Positions 43,880 to 55,325 of a stretch of 64,000 bases of DNA are shown here, in pieces. The DNA is taken from assembly GCA_000499405.2 (NCBI GenBank), contig HG738137.1, positions 12,212,121 to 12,276,120 of the forward strand, written 5' to 3'. The DNA comes from Onchocerca volvulus. Its lineage: Eukaryota; Nematoda; Chromadorea; Rhabditida; Onchocercidae. How positions within the stretch are numbered: position 1 is the first letter of the stretch; the number at the start of each line of letters is the position of its first letter. A program made the position numbers and the translations under genes. The notes under the pieces are model-generated. The model saw only the letters and a list, made by a program, of their open reading frames with translations, ran no database searches and was not told the DNA's origin.

Positions 43880-46114
43880 GAAAAATACAAATACAAATGA
43901 ATAATCAAAAGAGCCCGTCTTAAATTTAGCAAAAAAGAAGAAAAAAAAAAAGATTCAAATCTAAACGAATAGAAAATTTCCGTGTAAATTTCATTCGAGC
44001 AAAATAAGAAAATAAAAATAATAACAGGAAACGACAAATATACAAAAAAAAAGAAAATAAATGGTTCTCGTTTATATCTATTATCTGAAATAATATAATG
44101 ATCGTTACATAATATTAAATGATCTATATCCTTATACTACATGATGTTATTACAGTTACCTTTTCATTTTTTTTTTTTTTTTCAAGTGATATTCGAATAT
44201 CATCATGCTGTTTAACATTATCTGAGATCAGCAAAAAAAAAAAAAGGAAAAGAAATCATGATGAAAAAAGTATTATTCGCAAAAACAAAACAAAAAATTA
44301 CATCCATAAAAAACATGATTCAAGAAACGAATCAGATCAATGATCAATTAAACTTCCCTTATAGTAAATTTAGAAAAAAAAAAAAAGTGAGAAATTACAA
44401 AAATTAAAAAAAAAAAAAAAAAGCAAGCCGAAGACATTCATTTCGAATCTCATAATGTTACGTTCTGAAAATGACTGTAAACATTAAAGTTACAGTAAAA
44501 TTGACATGCTATATTTTGCTTGCAATATGAGAAAATAATTCTGCAAATATTTGCGTGAAAAAAAAAAGAAAATCAATAAAACCCACAAATTGGCTTAATA
44601 AACTTGCATTGTAAGAAGAGACTGGATTTTTGTAAATTTTTTGGTAATTGTAACCCTCTCTACCATTTATATTATATTCAGAGGTATAACAGAAAAAAAA
44701 AATTAAAAAGAAAAAAAAGAAAAAAAATTAATTTTGAAAATTCAATTTAGCTGTAGATTGCAAGGCAAAACCGTTCACATGTAACTGAAATGGTTTCAGT
44801 AATTTAAGCATAAGTATATAATCGAACAGAAATTAGCTTCTGGTGGATTGATGTCACAAAGGTAATTTTTTCGATGTTTAGCCATTAGTCAAAAAGAAAT
44901 GAATTTTTCGCAAATGAAAAAGAACAAAGTTTTCGAAAAATGCAACCACGAATATCACGAAAGTTTCTCAACTTTCCATATAAACAACAACAGGAACTAA
45001 CAAATTACATATCAGCTACTTTTTTTTGTTCGTCAAGAAAAAAAAATGATTTCTCGCATTTTTATCTCTTCCCTGTCCTACAGTATTAGCATATCAGTTC
45101 ATACCTAAAAGGAAATTTCGTGCTTGAACAATTTAGAAAAAAAAGAAACTTGACAAGACCAAGAGACTTCGTGAAATTTTCGATTAAATCGGAACTATAT
45201 CATGAAAATTTTGTCAATTTTGGCAAAACATATAAATATGGAAATAAAGCGAAAGAGAGATGTAAGAAATATTTTAGCCGATCGGCCTTAGATATTTCTT
45301 TAACACCTCAAATTTCTTTTTTAAATACAATGCAAAGGAAATAAAATGAATAAAAAAAACAATACAATGAAACTTATCAATAATTTAATCGAAATTTCAG
45401 AATCCTTTAAACATTTGGATCAAATACCAGCGGGTAAATCAATTATTAATTCAATAAATGCTAATTCTGCTACTTCTAAAACGAATCCTTGAAAAAGGAT
45501 ACTGCGGAAAACTTCAGAAAAATCCTAATACAATAATCATCCATTACTGTCATCCAGCACAATATCCATCAACAATTATTTAAATGTGACCCATCTTTCA
45601 GTAACAATTTGATTATGTAGTCATTGCTAAACACAATCATACACAAACTCTTGCAATCACAGTTCTTAATATCAATCGTTATATCATTTCATTTCATTCA
45701 TCAATGAAGATGCTAGGCAACCATCGGTCATATCGGAGAATTTAGTCGGTCACATATTGGAAATAACAATTATATTCATAGTATGAAAAATTAAAAGTCC
45801 TTACATCAATATATAAAAAATCAAAAAAAAAAAAAAACAGCTGACATTGGAAAGAATCCGACGAGATAAGTAAACTGATTCTGAACAGATAACAACTAAA
45901 AGTCAAAATATTTAACTAAAATTCTGATCTCATCAGTTTCTACGCAGATTGTTTCAAGCATTCCATAACCAATTATTAGCGCTTACCCGTATCTAAATGA
46001 TTGGAATTGTAAATGCATGTTTATGTTTTTTCAAAGATTGGCTGAGAAATACATGACAAAATGCTTTACACAATTTCTGCGGCAAACCAACCAATGGAAT
46101 GCTTCTATATGTAT

Positions 46115-46181
46115 AAACATTACATATATAATATATATATATATAACATATATAATATATATATATATATATATATAATAC
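46115..46181. repeat. AT dinucleotide repeat
   Basis: (AT)n interrupted by AACATAT, just 3' of the PNISR stop codon and so probably in its 3' UTR. Confidence 0.85.
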
Positions 46182-46192
46182 AGGTATCAAGA

Positions 46193-49100
46193 TTATGAAC
46201 GCGATCTTCTGGAATACCTATCTCGGTGATGCCTTTCGTCAGATCGTTTCCTTTCACGGCTTCGTGAACGCGAACTACATCGTTCCTCAAACCTAAAAAA
46301 AATCAAAAATATATTATAACGATCTGCTTAATACATTGCGCTTATGAATAAAAATGATGTAAATATCGTTTGTGTGTGTTTTTTTTAAGTATATTATTAA
46401 AAGAATACCTTCGGTTTCTCTTAATACGTGATCGAGAGCGTGATCTCAACCTTTTGTGATTTCTTGAACGACGCCGTTTCTGATAAGATTCTCTACTGCT
46501 TGATCTTCGACGATAACGTTCGGGAGTCCGGGATTCACTTTTATCACTATCCGATCTAAAATATCTTGCTATTTTAATAGACATCAAAGCAAAAATATTC
46601 GGTCATTTTTATTGCAAATTCAATCTCAAAACTAAAATCAAAATTCAAATGAACTCACCCATCTAATGTATGATCAGCGCCCTTTTTAATCGAATCATCC
46701 TTACTACTGCTAAGCCGTCTGAAAAATCCAAAATTAGGAAATTCAAAATATCGATAAGTTTACTAAGAAAATCAGAACACAATGATTTAATTTATCACGG
46801 TTAAATTACATTTTCATTGAAACCGAATACTTTCACCACTCAACTTTTTCCACAAAAAAGAAGTCAGATGACTATACGGTAAAAACAAAAAGCATCCAGG
46901 AGATTTTGTACTATGGAAACCAGCAAACGACACTGACTATAAACTTTCAAGTCATTGAAATAATCTATGGGGAGAAGGAAGACCTGGATGGCATATGGAA
47001 TGTTCGGCAATGGCATATGCATATCTTGGCAAAGATTCTGGCATCCGTGGTGGGGGTATACTGGAGTTTTGCTTCTATTTATCCGGAATATTGTTCCATC
47101 TATAGCGGGTTTATAAAATAGTGGTAGCAAGCGATAGAATCAAAATTCCAATATTTGAATATACAAGGAAAGTAAAGAAAGGAAACATTTCAAACATATC
47201 GTTTACTAATTCTCTAATTTCATCGTTTATATCTATTACTTTACTGGCACGTATGGTTAGCTTTCCATGTTCAGCTCAAGGATGCTCTATAGAAATATAC
47301 TACTTTACTAGGCCCTGGTAAACTTATCGATAATCACTACCTTGCCGTCCTTTATTATATAATCTTTATCAACAGTAAACAGCTTTTGCGCAAGTAATGC
47401 TTGATCTATTTAGTGAGTAATCACCATAATTGTTAGTATCATAATGAATAATCCTCAGAAATGAGATTATATGACCTAAGTAGCTCTTCCACTAGTTAAT
47501 GCTAGTTAATGCAGACGTAATGCGTACGTAAGAAAAAATTTGCTGCAAGCTAAGATGTTACATAAGTAGTTGCTCTGATTTCATAAAGAACTAATAATAT
47601 ACCTAAAATATTTCTTTTGTAAAAATTTGAAAGAAAAATTCACCGCTTTTTTGGACGCTCTTTACTTCGTGATTTCTTTCGCTGATGTTGCTTCTTTGAT
47701 TCACCAGTATGCTTTTCCTTCTTGTCTTTTTTATTGCTTTGATCGCCATTTGATTCGAACTTTTTTTCGCCTGCAAACATTTAACTGGCAGTTGGAAATC
47801 ATGTCATGGAAAATGTAAGAATGTTATACTTAGCTAAATAAATTAAGTTAAACTAGTTGTGCGCTTTGAACAAACATTACTCCCTTTTTGAACAAATTTA
47901 ACTAAATGTACTATACAACTAGTCGCATGTCAACATAAAATTAAACCAAGAGACTTTCAGAAGAGAAAAGAACGAAATTTTTAAATCAAATTATTTTATT
48001 TTTCTAACCACAGCCCTACGTAAAGCAAGCAAATACAATAATACAAAAAAAAGATATTTATCAAAGTGATTAAAGTAATATATTAAATATATAATAAAAT
48101 GACGTTCTAATCACAACTATCTTTGAATAACTGTTATCACGAAAGATTTAAAAATAAAAATAAAACCTCACCTATTTCCTTGCACGCATCATTTTCATTC
48201 TTTGAAAGCGTAATACGCAACGAGCCGTCATCGCAATTCTTCTTTTCTTGGATAGCAATTTTTTTCTTTTCAACACCTGAAATGAAAATTTCCGATTTAA
48301 TCATATCTAAAATATTGCGGCAAACACGTGAAAATGGTATGAAAGTTAATCCATACCAAAAAAAACCATGGGTGCAAACCTTTTAAATGTATTAATATTA
48401 ATAGGTATGTTATTAGAAAATGAGAAAATCCATATCCTTCAAAATATTGCCTGCATTGAAAAGGAAACAAAATGTGTCTCAAATTATTTTTAAGTTCTTA
48501 CTGATTTCCATGATTAGTACTTTTCCAACTGAAAGTTAAAAAAGTGGCACCCACGGCAAGTGGTTTATCCTTGGTCTCGAACTGAAGATGTATATGTATT
48601 AGTGAGGTGTGTCACATGGACTGAGATGCATAGTAATACCTTGAGAGGATTCTGTAGAAGAGAATCCATCATTGCTACTTAACTTGGCCTTACTCTTAGC
48701 ACCCGACGATAGTACTGGAAGAAATGGTACATTGAACAAAGCATCATCTTTACTACCACCACCATCACCAATAGTATTTGACTCGTTCGGGAATCCCTCG
48801 TCTTTCATTTTACTCGTCGATTCGTCCAATTGCTTCATGTCAGCTTCTTCACTCGATTCATCATCGCTTTCGGCACCTGAATTGATCGTAATTTTGAACT
48901 AATACATTAAAATAAGGGACCATGCGTGAACTAGATAATGGATCGATAAATGCATTGTGGAAAATGTCAGACAGCTAGGCAAATTTAACTTCACTATTAT
49001 ATTTTGCATGGCGGATTGAAAGCTAGGACGATTGAGCTTGACGAAGGTCATAAGTCATACCAAATGAAAACAAATGACAAACAAACAAACTCGAACCGTC

Positions 49101-52100
49101 ACACTAGCTGGATATATGCTCAGGGTTGAAATAATCGAGGATGATTAATTAATTTGAACTGATTACATCTTTCATTCAAAAAAAAAAAAAAAAAGCTTAA
49201 GATGAGGAAATGGGAAACAGTTACTGACATAACAGAAAGAAAAAAACGATCACTGCCCGAGACATTCAACAGAGTTCAATTTTAATTAGCAGTCAGTTTG
49301 ATAAATACATACTGGATAAGGCCAAATATAAATTCTCAGAACAGAATCTCTTAAGTCTGATCTGAATCCTTAAACAATTAGAAAAGAATAAAACGGTTGT
49401 ACAAAATGTAGTAAAAGCTTACCAAGTGTACACAAAGCGGCGAGAGCCGAACTTTGGGCGAGAACTTTTGGCTGGGCTAAACATACATTCAACTTGATTA
49501 ATTGATCGTTTTCAAAGTTGAAATTGCGCGTTAAAATGTAGAAGCCACAAGAAGAAAATGACTAATCCGTTAGTTTTAAAATAAACACGAATGACATAAT
49601 CTGTTACCTTGGAAACTAGGATATTTTTCCACTCTGATTACCGCTACTTTTTCAAAGCCTTCTCCTCCGAAAAAAAAAGTAGATAGGTTAGAGGTGGTTC
49701 CGGATACAATTTTAAATGAGAATTACCAAAAAAGAACTATGAACAATTCAAAATTTTAAAACTGAAAATATGTACCAGAACGTTTAGCTAGTTCAATCTG
49801 TTCCCTGGCAATATGGTTCAATTCATCATCTGTTGTTTCCAACAAAATTTCAGTCATAAAACGTCGCAAAAGCATGAGCTGGAAGCAAGCTAGATTAGCA
49901 TAAAAGACTGCGTAAGACATTCCAGCAATCATGAGAAAGACAATTCACGAAGTAGTAACCTCTTATTAACTAATAAAGAGAATAAAATGTAATATGACAG
50001 TATAATAAGTATAAAACATAACAATATAACAAATAGAAGATACAGTATAATTAAATATCGGTGACAAGATTTGATCTATAATTTAAAAGCAAGCTATTAC
50101 TCTCCTCCTGTCTTTCCACCTAACTCTTTCTGAAAATAGTAGAAAATTCTAGAAACTTACTGCATCTTCCCTTGCCTCTTCCTCGGTTCGATAATCAATT
50201 TCCCTTGCCTCTTTAGTTAGTTGTTCTTGTTGTTTTTCCAACTTTTTTTTCTGGAGGAACACTGGCTCTTCATCAAGTTTGGCTCTATCTTCTACATCAC
50301 CGACTCCATTCTCGTCTTCGCTACTGTCGGAATCCTGAAATTCTTCCAGGATAAAATAGCTACTTAACATTTACAAATTGAGTCACTATTAAGTATAATG
50401 AAACCATTAAAATTATTTCATAATATAAATATCAAATTAATAGATTTATATAACAATCAAAAAGAATGAACTTACAAATTTTCCCAATCCTTTAGCAGCA
50501 CGACGAGCTTTTGCTGCTTCTTCAGCAATTCGCAACTTAGCTTCCTTAGTTTGTTTTTTTTGTCTTTCTTGTTCAGCTTTTTCTAAACCTTCACGGATCC
50601 AAGCTGGCAAAGCTTTCCGTGTTTGTTGATCTGAAAAGCATAATTTTCCACACTGCTGGAAAATACTAAGCTACTGTATGTCAATGCTATTGCTACTTGC
50701 TTCAGATTAATCAAACGGCCATAAACTAACCGATGAAAGTCATAGAGTGAGAGTTTGAAGAAGAATCACGACGTGAGGGATGATACCAATTTGGCGGTGG
50801 CACCCAACCAGGGCCTGGCTTAAGCCAATGCGCCATAGCACCTTCTGGAATTGTTTCTGAATCATCCGAATCATTGTCACGCCGACCACTTTTCTGCTTC
50901 TCATCCCATTCTTTGTAATAATGAGAATACTGGAAAATAATTATTTGAAATTGAATCTATGATATTCAAAAATGCATCTAATTTACCAATTTACAGTAAT
51001 GTTCAGCTTATCCTTTTGGATCAGCGTTGACTACAAATGGAAGATATCGTTCATTTGAACGATATCTTCCTACATATAGGAAATATATCAATTAAGAAAT
51101 CTAATCAGATTAAATCAAGTAAAATAAAATGTAATAAGAAATAATATAAATCGAAAACGACCGAAAGAACTTACCTCACCACCCTCTTCCTCGTCAACAT
51201 TTAGCTTTGCCTCACTGTAGGGAATCGCAGGCGGAAACGGACCAGGCGGTATCGGAGTAACTCCCATCCATGGTGGAACTGGTGGCATGAAAGGAGGAAA
51301 TGCACCACCAGTTGGTGGTCCGAAATTATTTGGCGGTAAAGGTGGCATCCAACAAGGAGATGGTGAAGCAAAATTTGCGTCTGAAAATTTCATAAATAAA
51401 ATAAAGCTACATAAAACTAACAGCAAACAAATATACAGGCGATATCATATAAATAGATGCGATTTCACTAAAATTTTTAAATTTACTGAAGCAAACAATA
51501 TAATTCGGAAACGTACCAACAGGCATAGTAGGCAAATACCCACCAGGTGGCAAAAAAGACCCATTTACCGGTAGTCCATCGGATGCCGGTGGCGGATGCG
51601 AAGATGGTAGCTCCTTGCTTGGCGGTGGCGGTATGGAATCATCTGATGTTACTGGAGGCACTTCACCAGCATCTCGCATTTGCATCCATTTTTGTGCCAG
51701 TTGCGCCCAATTCACTGAAATTTATTGATAAATACGAATTTTTAATTCAAAAACCACGTACATTATAAAATGTTTTTTAATTCCTTTATCTAAATCTGGT
51801 CGCCTATCCGGAAGTGTTTAGCGGCATAACGCTGGTATTCCAAAGCATAAATACAGATATGCCAAATCAATTCAGTAAACTCCAGGATGTAAAATATAAG
51901 AAATGTTATTCTTATTTTCTTATCTTTATCTTAATAATCTTTAAAGTTTGAAGAGTCTATTTTAGAAATAAATTTTAAAAAAGAATTACTGAAGGAAAGT
52001 TCACGTCTACTATTTTAATTTCAAAATCTTTAGATCTGAATTTTCCATTAAATCATAAATTAAAATGATCAGCAAATTTAATTCGACATGCATTTATTAC

Positions 52101-52170
52101 ATTTACCTTCTGAATTCGGTATATTTTGATAATATGATGCATCCAACCATTTCGCATTATTTTCTGTCAT
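46193..52170 (-). CDS. PNISR: Arg/Ser-rich splicing-related protein PNISR
   Basis: Fifteen exons join in phase to 661 residues: 52107-52170, 51517-51714, 51175-51380, 50731-50929, 50476-50630, 50161-50334, 49776-49878, 49608-49664, 49423-49476, 48640-48876, 48172-48276, 47644-47770, 46659-46718, 46409-46555, 46193-46292. Matching human PNISR in order are [16 protein letters not shown], a Pro-rich stretch ([13 protein letters not shown]), [32 protein letters not shown] and [11 protein letters not shown] Ser/Asp-rich linker and a C-terminal RS domain ([16 protein letters not shown]) follow. Family knowledge: PNISR is a nuclear-speckle SR-related protein that binds pinin. Length is shorter than human (805), mostly in the RS domain. 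Intron 12 (46719-47643) contains bacterial gene fragments. Exon 8 has a tandem acceptor. Confidence 0.86.
46881..47057 (+). pseudogene. cysS: Broken cysteinyl-tRNA synthetase (cysS) fragment of bacterial type
   Basis: Fifty-nine codons in one frame with a single stop after [16 protein letters not shown]...SSH. The rest reads [26 protein letters not shown] and ends in [16 protein letters not shown] and the GGG after it are the central signature of cysteinyl-tRNA synthetase, containing a zinc-ligand Cys. The wording [10 protein letters not shown] is bacterial, as in alpha-proteobacteria. It lies antisense inside PNISR intron 12, lacks both ends and cannot make an enzyme. Family knowledge: filarial genomes carry nuclear Wolbachia transfers. 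Inference: this is one. Alternative: a decayed copy of a mitochondrial-type nuclear cysS is less likely given the neighbouring def and secA pieces. Confidence 0.85.
47058..47185. other. Unassigned spacer between cysS and def fragments
   Basis: About 130 bases that are open in several frames. The minus strand reads [17 protein letters not shown] and the plus strand [17 protein letters not shown]. Both look more protein-like than nearby intron DNA. They may be further bacterial fragments, but I could not name a family. Confidence 0.3.
47186..47269 (-). pseudogene. def: Broken peptide deformylase (def) N-terminal fragment
   Basis: Twenty-eight codons read on the minus strand: [19 protein letters not shown] followed by NDMFEM. 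This matches the N-terminal helix of bacterial peptide deformylase ('L...A..V..IN.EI..LV.DMFETMY'). The match breaks right after DMFE, before the metal-binding motifs, which are absent. It sits between the cysS and secA fragments in PNISR intron 12. It is short, so the family call rests on one conserved helix. Confidence 0.7.
47311..47492 (-). pseudogene. secA: Broken SecA (preprotein translocase ATPase) fragment
   Basis: On the minus strand, [16 protein letters not shown], then a frameshifted YDTNN / IMVITH, a stop, and [20 protein letters not shown] plus [12 protein letters not shown]. This follows bacterial SecA ('VE.LL...NL...LYD..NI..VHHINQALRAHKLF..DKDYIV.DGKV.I.DEFTGR'). At least one frameshift and two stops are present, so it is non-functional. 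It ends where the conserved EFTGR motif begins to diverge. Together with the cysS and def pieces it marks inserted bacterial DNA. Confidence 0.85.
49662..49667 (-). promoter_or_regulatory. Tandem 3' splice acceptor in PNISR exon 8
   Basis: The acceptor reads TTTTTTCGGAG|GAG|AAGGC on the minus strand. Two AGs three bases apart both keep the frame, so use of either would add or drop one Gly-for-Glu residue difference at the exon junction. Such tandem acceptors are common sources of small isoforms. Confidence 0.4.
50987..51069 (-). other. Candidate poison (stop-containing) cassette exon of PNISR
   Basis: Within PNISR intron 3, an 83-base segment has an acceptor (CCTATATGTAG) and a donor (TTG|GTAAAT). 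In the frame reached from an alternative exon-3 donor (GGTG|GTGAGG) it reads [19 protein letters not shown], a stop (TAA), then AEHYCKL, and re-enters exon 4 in frame. The protein-like content on both sides of the stop suggests a former or regulated exon. SR-family genes often control their own levels with such exons. Inference only. Confidence 0.35.
51039..51070. repeat. Perfect 14-bp inverted repeat with 4-base loop
   Basis: GGAAGATATCGTTC (51039-51052) and its exact reverse complement (51057-51070) flank ATTT. In PNISR pre-mRNA it forms a stable hairpin over the acceptor and first bases of the candidate cassette exon. Confidence 0.9.
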
Positions 52171-55100
52171 TCTTACGATCTAATAATGTATCACGTAATC
52201 TCATGGATTTTCACTTGTATCCTTCAATTTAGAAAAAAATTTTTTTATAACAAACTAATAATATTAAGCAATTTAAATGGAAAGCTGAACAGAAGACGAA
52301 AGAGCGAGGGAAATTATGTAAAAAAAAAGACATACAAAAGTAGCAGAAGACAACAAAAGAAAAGTATAAATATGCTATGACCAATTACTATTCGAGATAG
52401 AACAATCGTTCCAAGAAATGATGGAAAAGTATCGGAAATTCAATTCCCTTGGTATAACGAATATTAATCTTACTTATCACTTTGTTATGAAAATAAGAAA
52501 AATTAATCCGGTTTAGCAAACTTGAAAATAAAAAGATAATTGAATCATCACTACACTGATAAAAGACTAAAAAAAAGTAAAAGAAAGACAACTAACAAAG
52601 AATGATAAGTACATATAAAATTTTAGATGAATCTTCAAAATATCAAAAAAAAAAACCCAATATTCCAACGGTCTTAATAATGACAGATAAGTGAATAATC
52701 GTACTGATTAATATCCAAAAAAATGGATGAAACTAAAAAAATGATTCAACAATAACAGAATTATGAATAATTTCATTAGGAAAATTAGAAAATTATATGG
52801 TGAAATGAAAATGGTGATCATAAAGTGAAAAAGATATGATGAATAACGTATATCTCGAACTTGTGTATCTTAAGCTTTATTTCATTTCAGACTTATCAGT
52901 AGCTAAACAAACTGATATTTCGCGGTACTGCATTTTATAGAACAACCTAGAATTTCGAATACATACATCCCACTATGTTCCACAGTCTCCACTTAGCACT
53001 GAGAAATCCCGGGAACAGAAGATTTTTACCGAATGGCGGGACCAATCCCCCACACACATCCAAATTTATCCCTACGCGCATCCCAAGCTGTTCTTCGCGA
53101 CAATTAATCTCAACCACTACTCTTGCTCATCATCTTACATGTACTATCTTCAACTCTTCCACTGTCTGCATTCTCCACAAACATAGACTTTCTCCTTCTC
53201 GCAGATGCATGGATGATGAAAGAAAAGCGAAACCTTCGGGGAGAATGTAATGCCTTCCGACTTTTCCTCCCGGAATTTCCCGTCCCCCGTTGCCGTTAGG
53301 ACGTCCTCTCTGGGATAATTATTGATCAGATAAATGGAATCTGTATCGAAAATTTCAAATAAATCGAAAAAAACTACCAATGCGAAAATTTGACCAAATT
53401 TGTCCAAGAAAAAGCTCATCGATTTGGCTCATTAAATTATTCATTTTATGAATTTTTAGATCATCCAAAAGATCTGGTACATCTCGGGGTGCCGATCAGG
53501 TACTTGCTACTTGCTATACCCTAAAAATATGAAGACTGGTTCCATTCGAGACTTTTCCCCGAAAATCTATCCTTGATAAAGTTCAAAAATTCATCTCTAA
53601 CTCGGATAAAATGTATCAGTACTAGAAAAAAATAGATCGAAAATTTCATATCCTATCTTCCCATCTTTTATTCATGTGGTAAATCAATAAAACTTAATTC
53701 TTGCATACTATAAGAGTGACTAAAGTACGCCGAATCTTCCCAGACATTTTTCTCTCTTCAACATTTCTATCTTATTTTTTCGAACTCAGCAAATCTTCCC
53801 ATATACAGGTCCAGATTTCTCGTTGCAAAAAAAAGTATTAAATGCTGACTAGAGTCATCACTTATCTTTTATTTATCCTCCTAGATATTGACTTGTCAAG
53901 TGTCACAAATTATTGTCGAAATGAATCCAGTTTTTTTTTTCTTTTTTCAACCACTAGAAATTTTTCTGAACATCGAAGTTTTTATATTATATTAGAAAAA
54001 AGAAAGTCATTTAATATACAAGGAATTTTTCCTTTGATAACAACTTATTTTAGTCAATCTACTGATTAAATGATAAACAGAATACAAATGCATCAAATAG
54101 GATGAAAATGAATTGGAAAAAAAAAAGAAAAAATTCATTTATTTTTGATATAATGAATGGATTCTAAAATACTTTCTTTAATAATTCGGTATAGAATATT
54201 CAGAATAATTTTGATCTAAATAATTATTTAACATCATTTTCTCATCAAGTATTATGAGAAGCTAAAAAACTTTACTTGTTGCTTGAATTTGATCTTATCT
54301 AGTCTTTTCCCTATTGAATTCTTTTTTAAATATTCTTAAACTGTATGCAAAATTTATATATCGGTTAGCTTTCAAGCTAACTTCTTTGGTTGAGATAACA
54401 GTTTAATTAGCTTATTTAATTCCATACTATTTTCACAACTGCAATTTTTTAAAAAGAAATATCAGAGAATTTCGGATGGTTCTGAAAAATGATATTGTTC
54501 TAACTTCCTTATACTTATCTATGAAATCCTCTGTATTTCTAAATCACAATATTAAAGTAGCAAAATGAAAAATATCAATGTGAATCATTATAGTTACTTT
54601 TTGCTTATATAAAAAGAATAAAAAGAAAATGTTTCAGAAATCCAGGGAACAATATAAAACACTAAAGTGAAATCCGAAAAATTTCAGTGCAAATAATAAT
54701 CACGTCAGAATATGCAGAAAATAATACAAAACAATCATTATAGTGATTAGTTTCTATGTGGAACATAGAAACGATATCGAGCAATATTACAATAAACTCA
54801 ATACTTTCTACACATTTTTTTGAAAACTTTAATTGTTGATTATTGTCTCGAAAACTTCAATAAGTTTTGACACCATCTTAAAATCACTTTAAGCTAAAGC
54901 ACTCTTAGGTTTAGTTCATTTTGCAATTAAAAGAAGTTTGTTAACACCTAACTTTCTAAGCATGGTATAAATATTATATCAGATTTCCGCCTCTATCTTT
55001 TTTCACGGATACTTTTTCAATCTTCCATCAAAAAACAACACAAACCAAAATATACAGTGAATTGGAATTTAAAACAAGTTTTTATAAGAATGACATTACA

Positions 55101-55325
55101 GATGTGAAATATTCATATAAATTCAACTATTCATCAGAAAAAAAATACCTTAAAAAACAACATCCATAGTACAGATTAAATACAAATTCTATTTACTTCC
55201 ACTCTGCTCCAGTGCACCAAAAATTATAGCATTCTCGAATTCATCAAACCCCATGGAGTAAGAACATATAACACAAACTTTGTTCAAAACACATTGTAGC
55301 AAACCTAACGTAAGGGAATTCACCT
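52171..55325. other. 3.2-kb intergenic region
   Basis: Between the PNISR start and the 3' end of the unnamed gene. Mostly AT-rich. A clearly GC-richer block lies at about 52965-53320, with CCCGGGA, several CCTCCC/CCCGTCCCCC words and CpGs. It may be a promoter/CpG-rich element or part of an old insertion. Open frames there (52975-53250, 53150-53419) are unrecognised. Confidence 0.45.

Larger units (their letters stand above)
41473..46192. other. 4.7-kb intergenic region
   Basis: Between the 5' end of the thioredoxin-fold gene and the 3' end of PNISR, both on the minus strand. It is extremely AT-rich, with a GGAA repeat (42044-42068), an 82-base A-run (43796-43877) and an AT repeat (about 46115-46181) next to the PNISR stop. 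Open frames at 42123-42431, 43756-44037 and 45120-45344 are low-complexity or unrecognisable. Confidence 0.5.

Noticed and set aside
43756..44037. Poly-Phe open frame
   Set aside because: Translation of the 82-base A-run on the opposite strand.
45120..45344. 74-codon Lys/Phe-rich frame
   Set aside because: No motif, no splice partners, typical of AT-rich intergenic DNA.
46881..47492. Live bacterial contamination as the source of cysS/def/secA
   Set aside because: The fragments are short, broken and flanked on both sides by in-phase PNISR exons, so insertion into the nuclear intron is the simpler reading; an assembly chimera still needs read-level exclusion.
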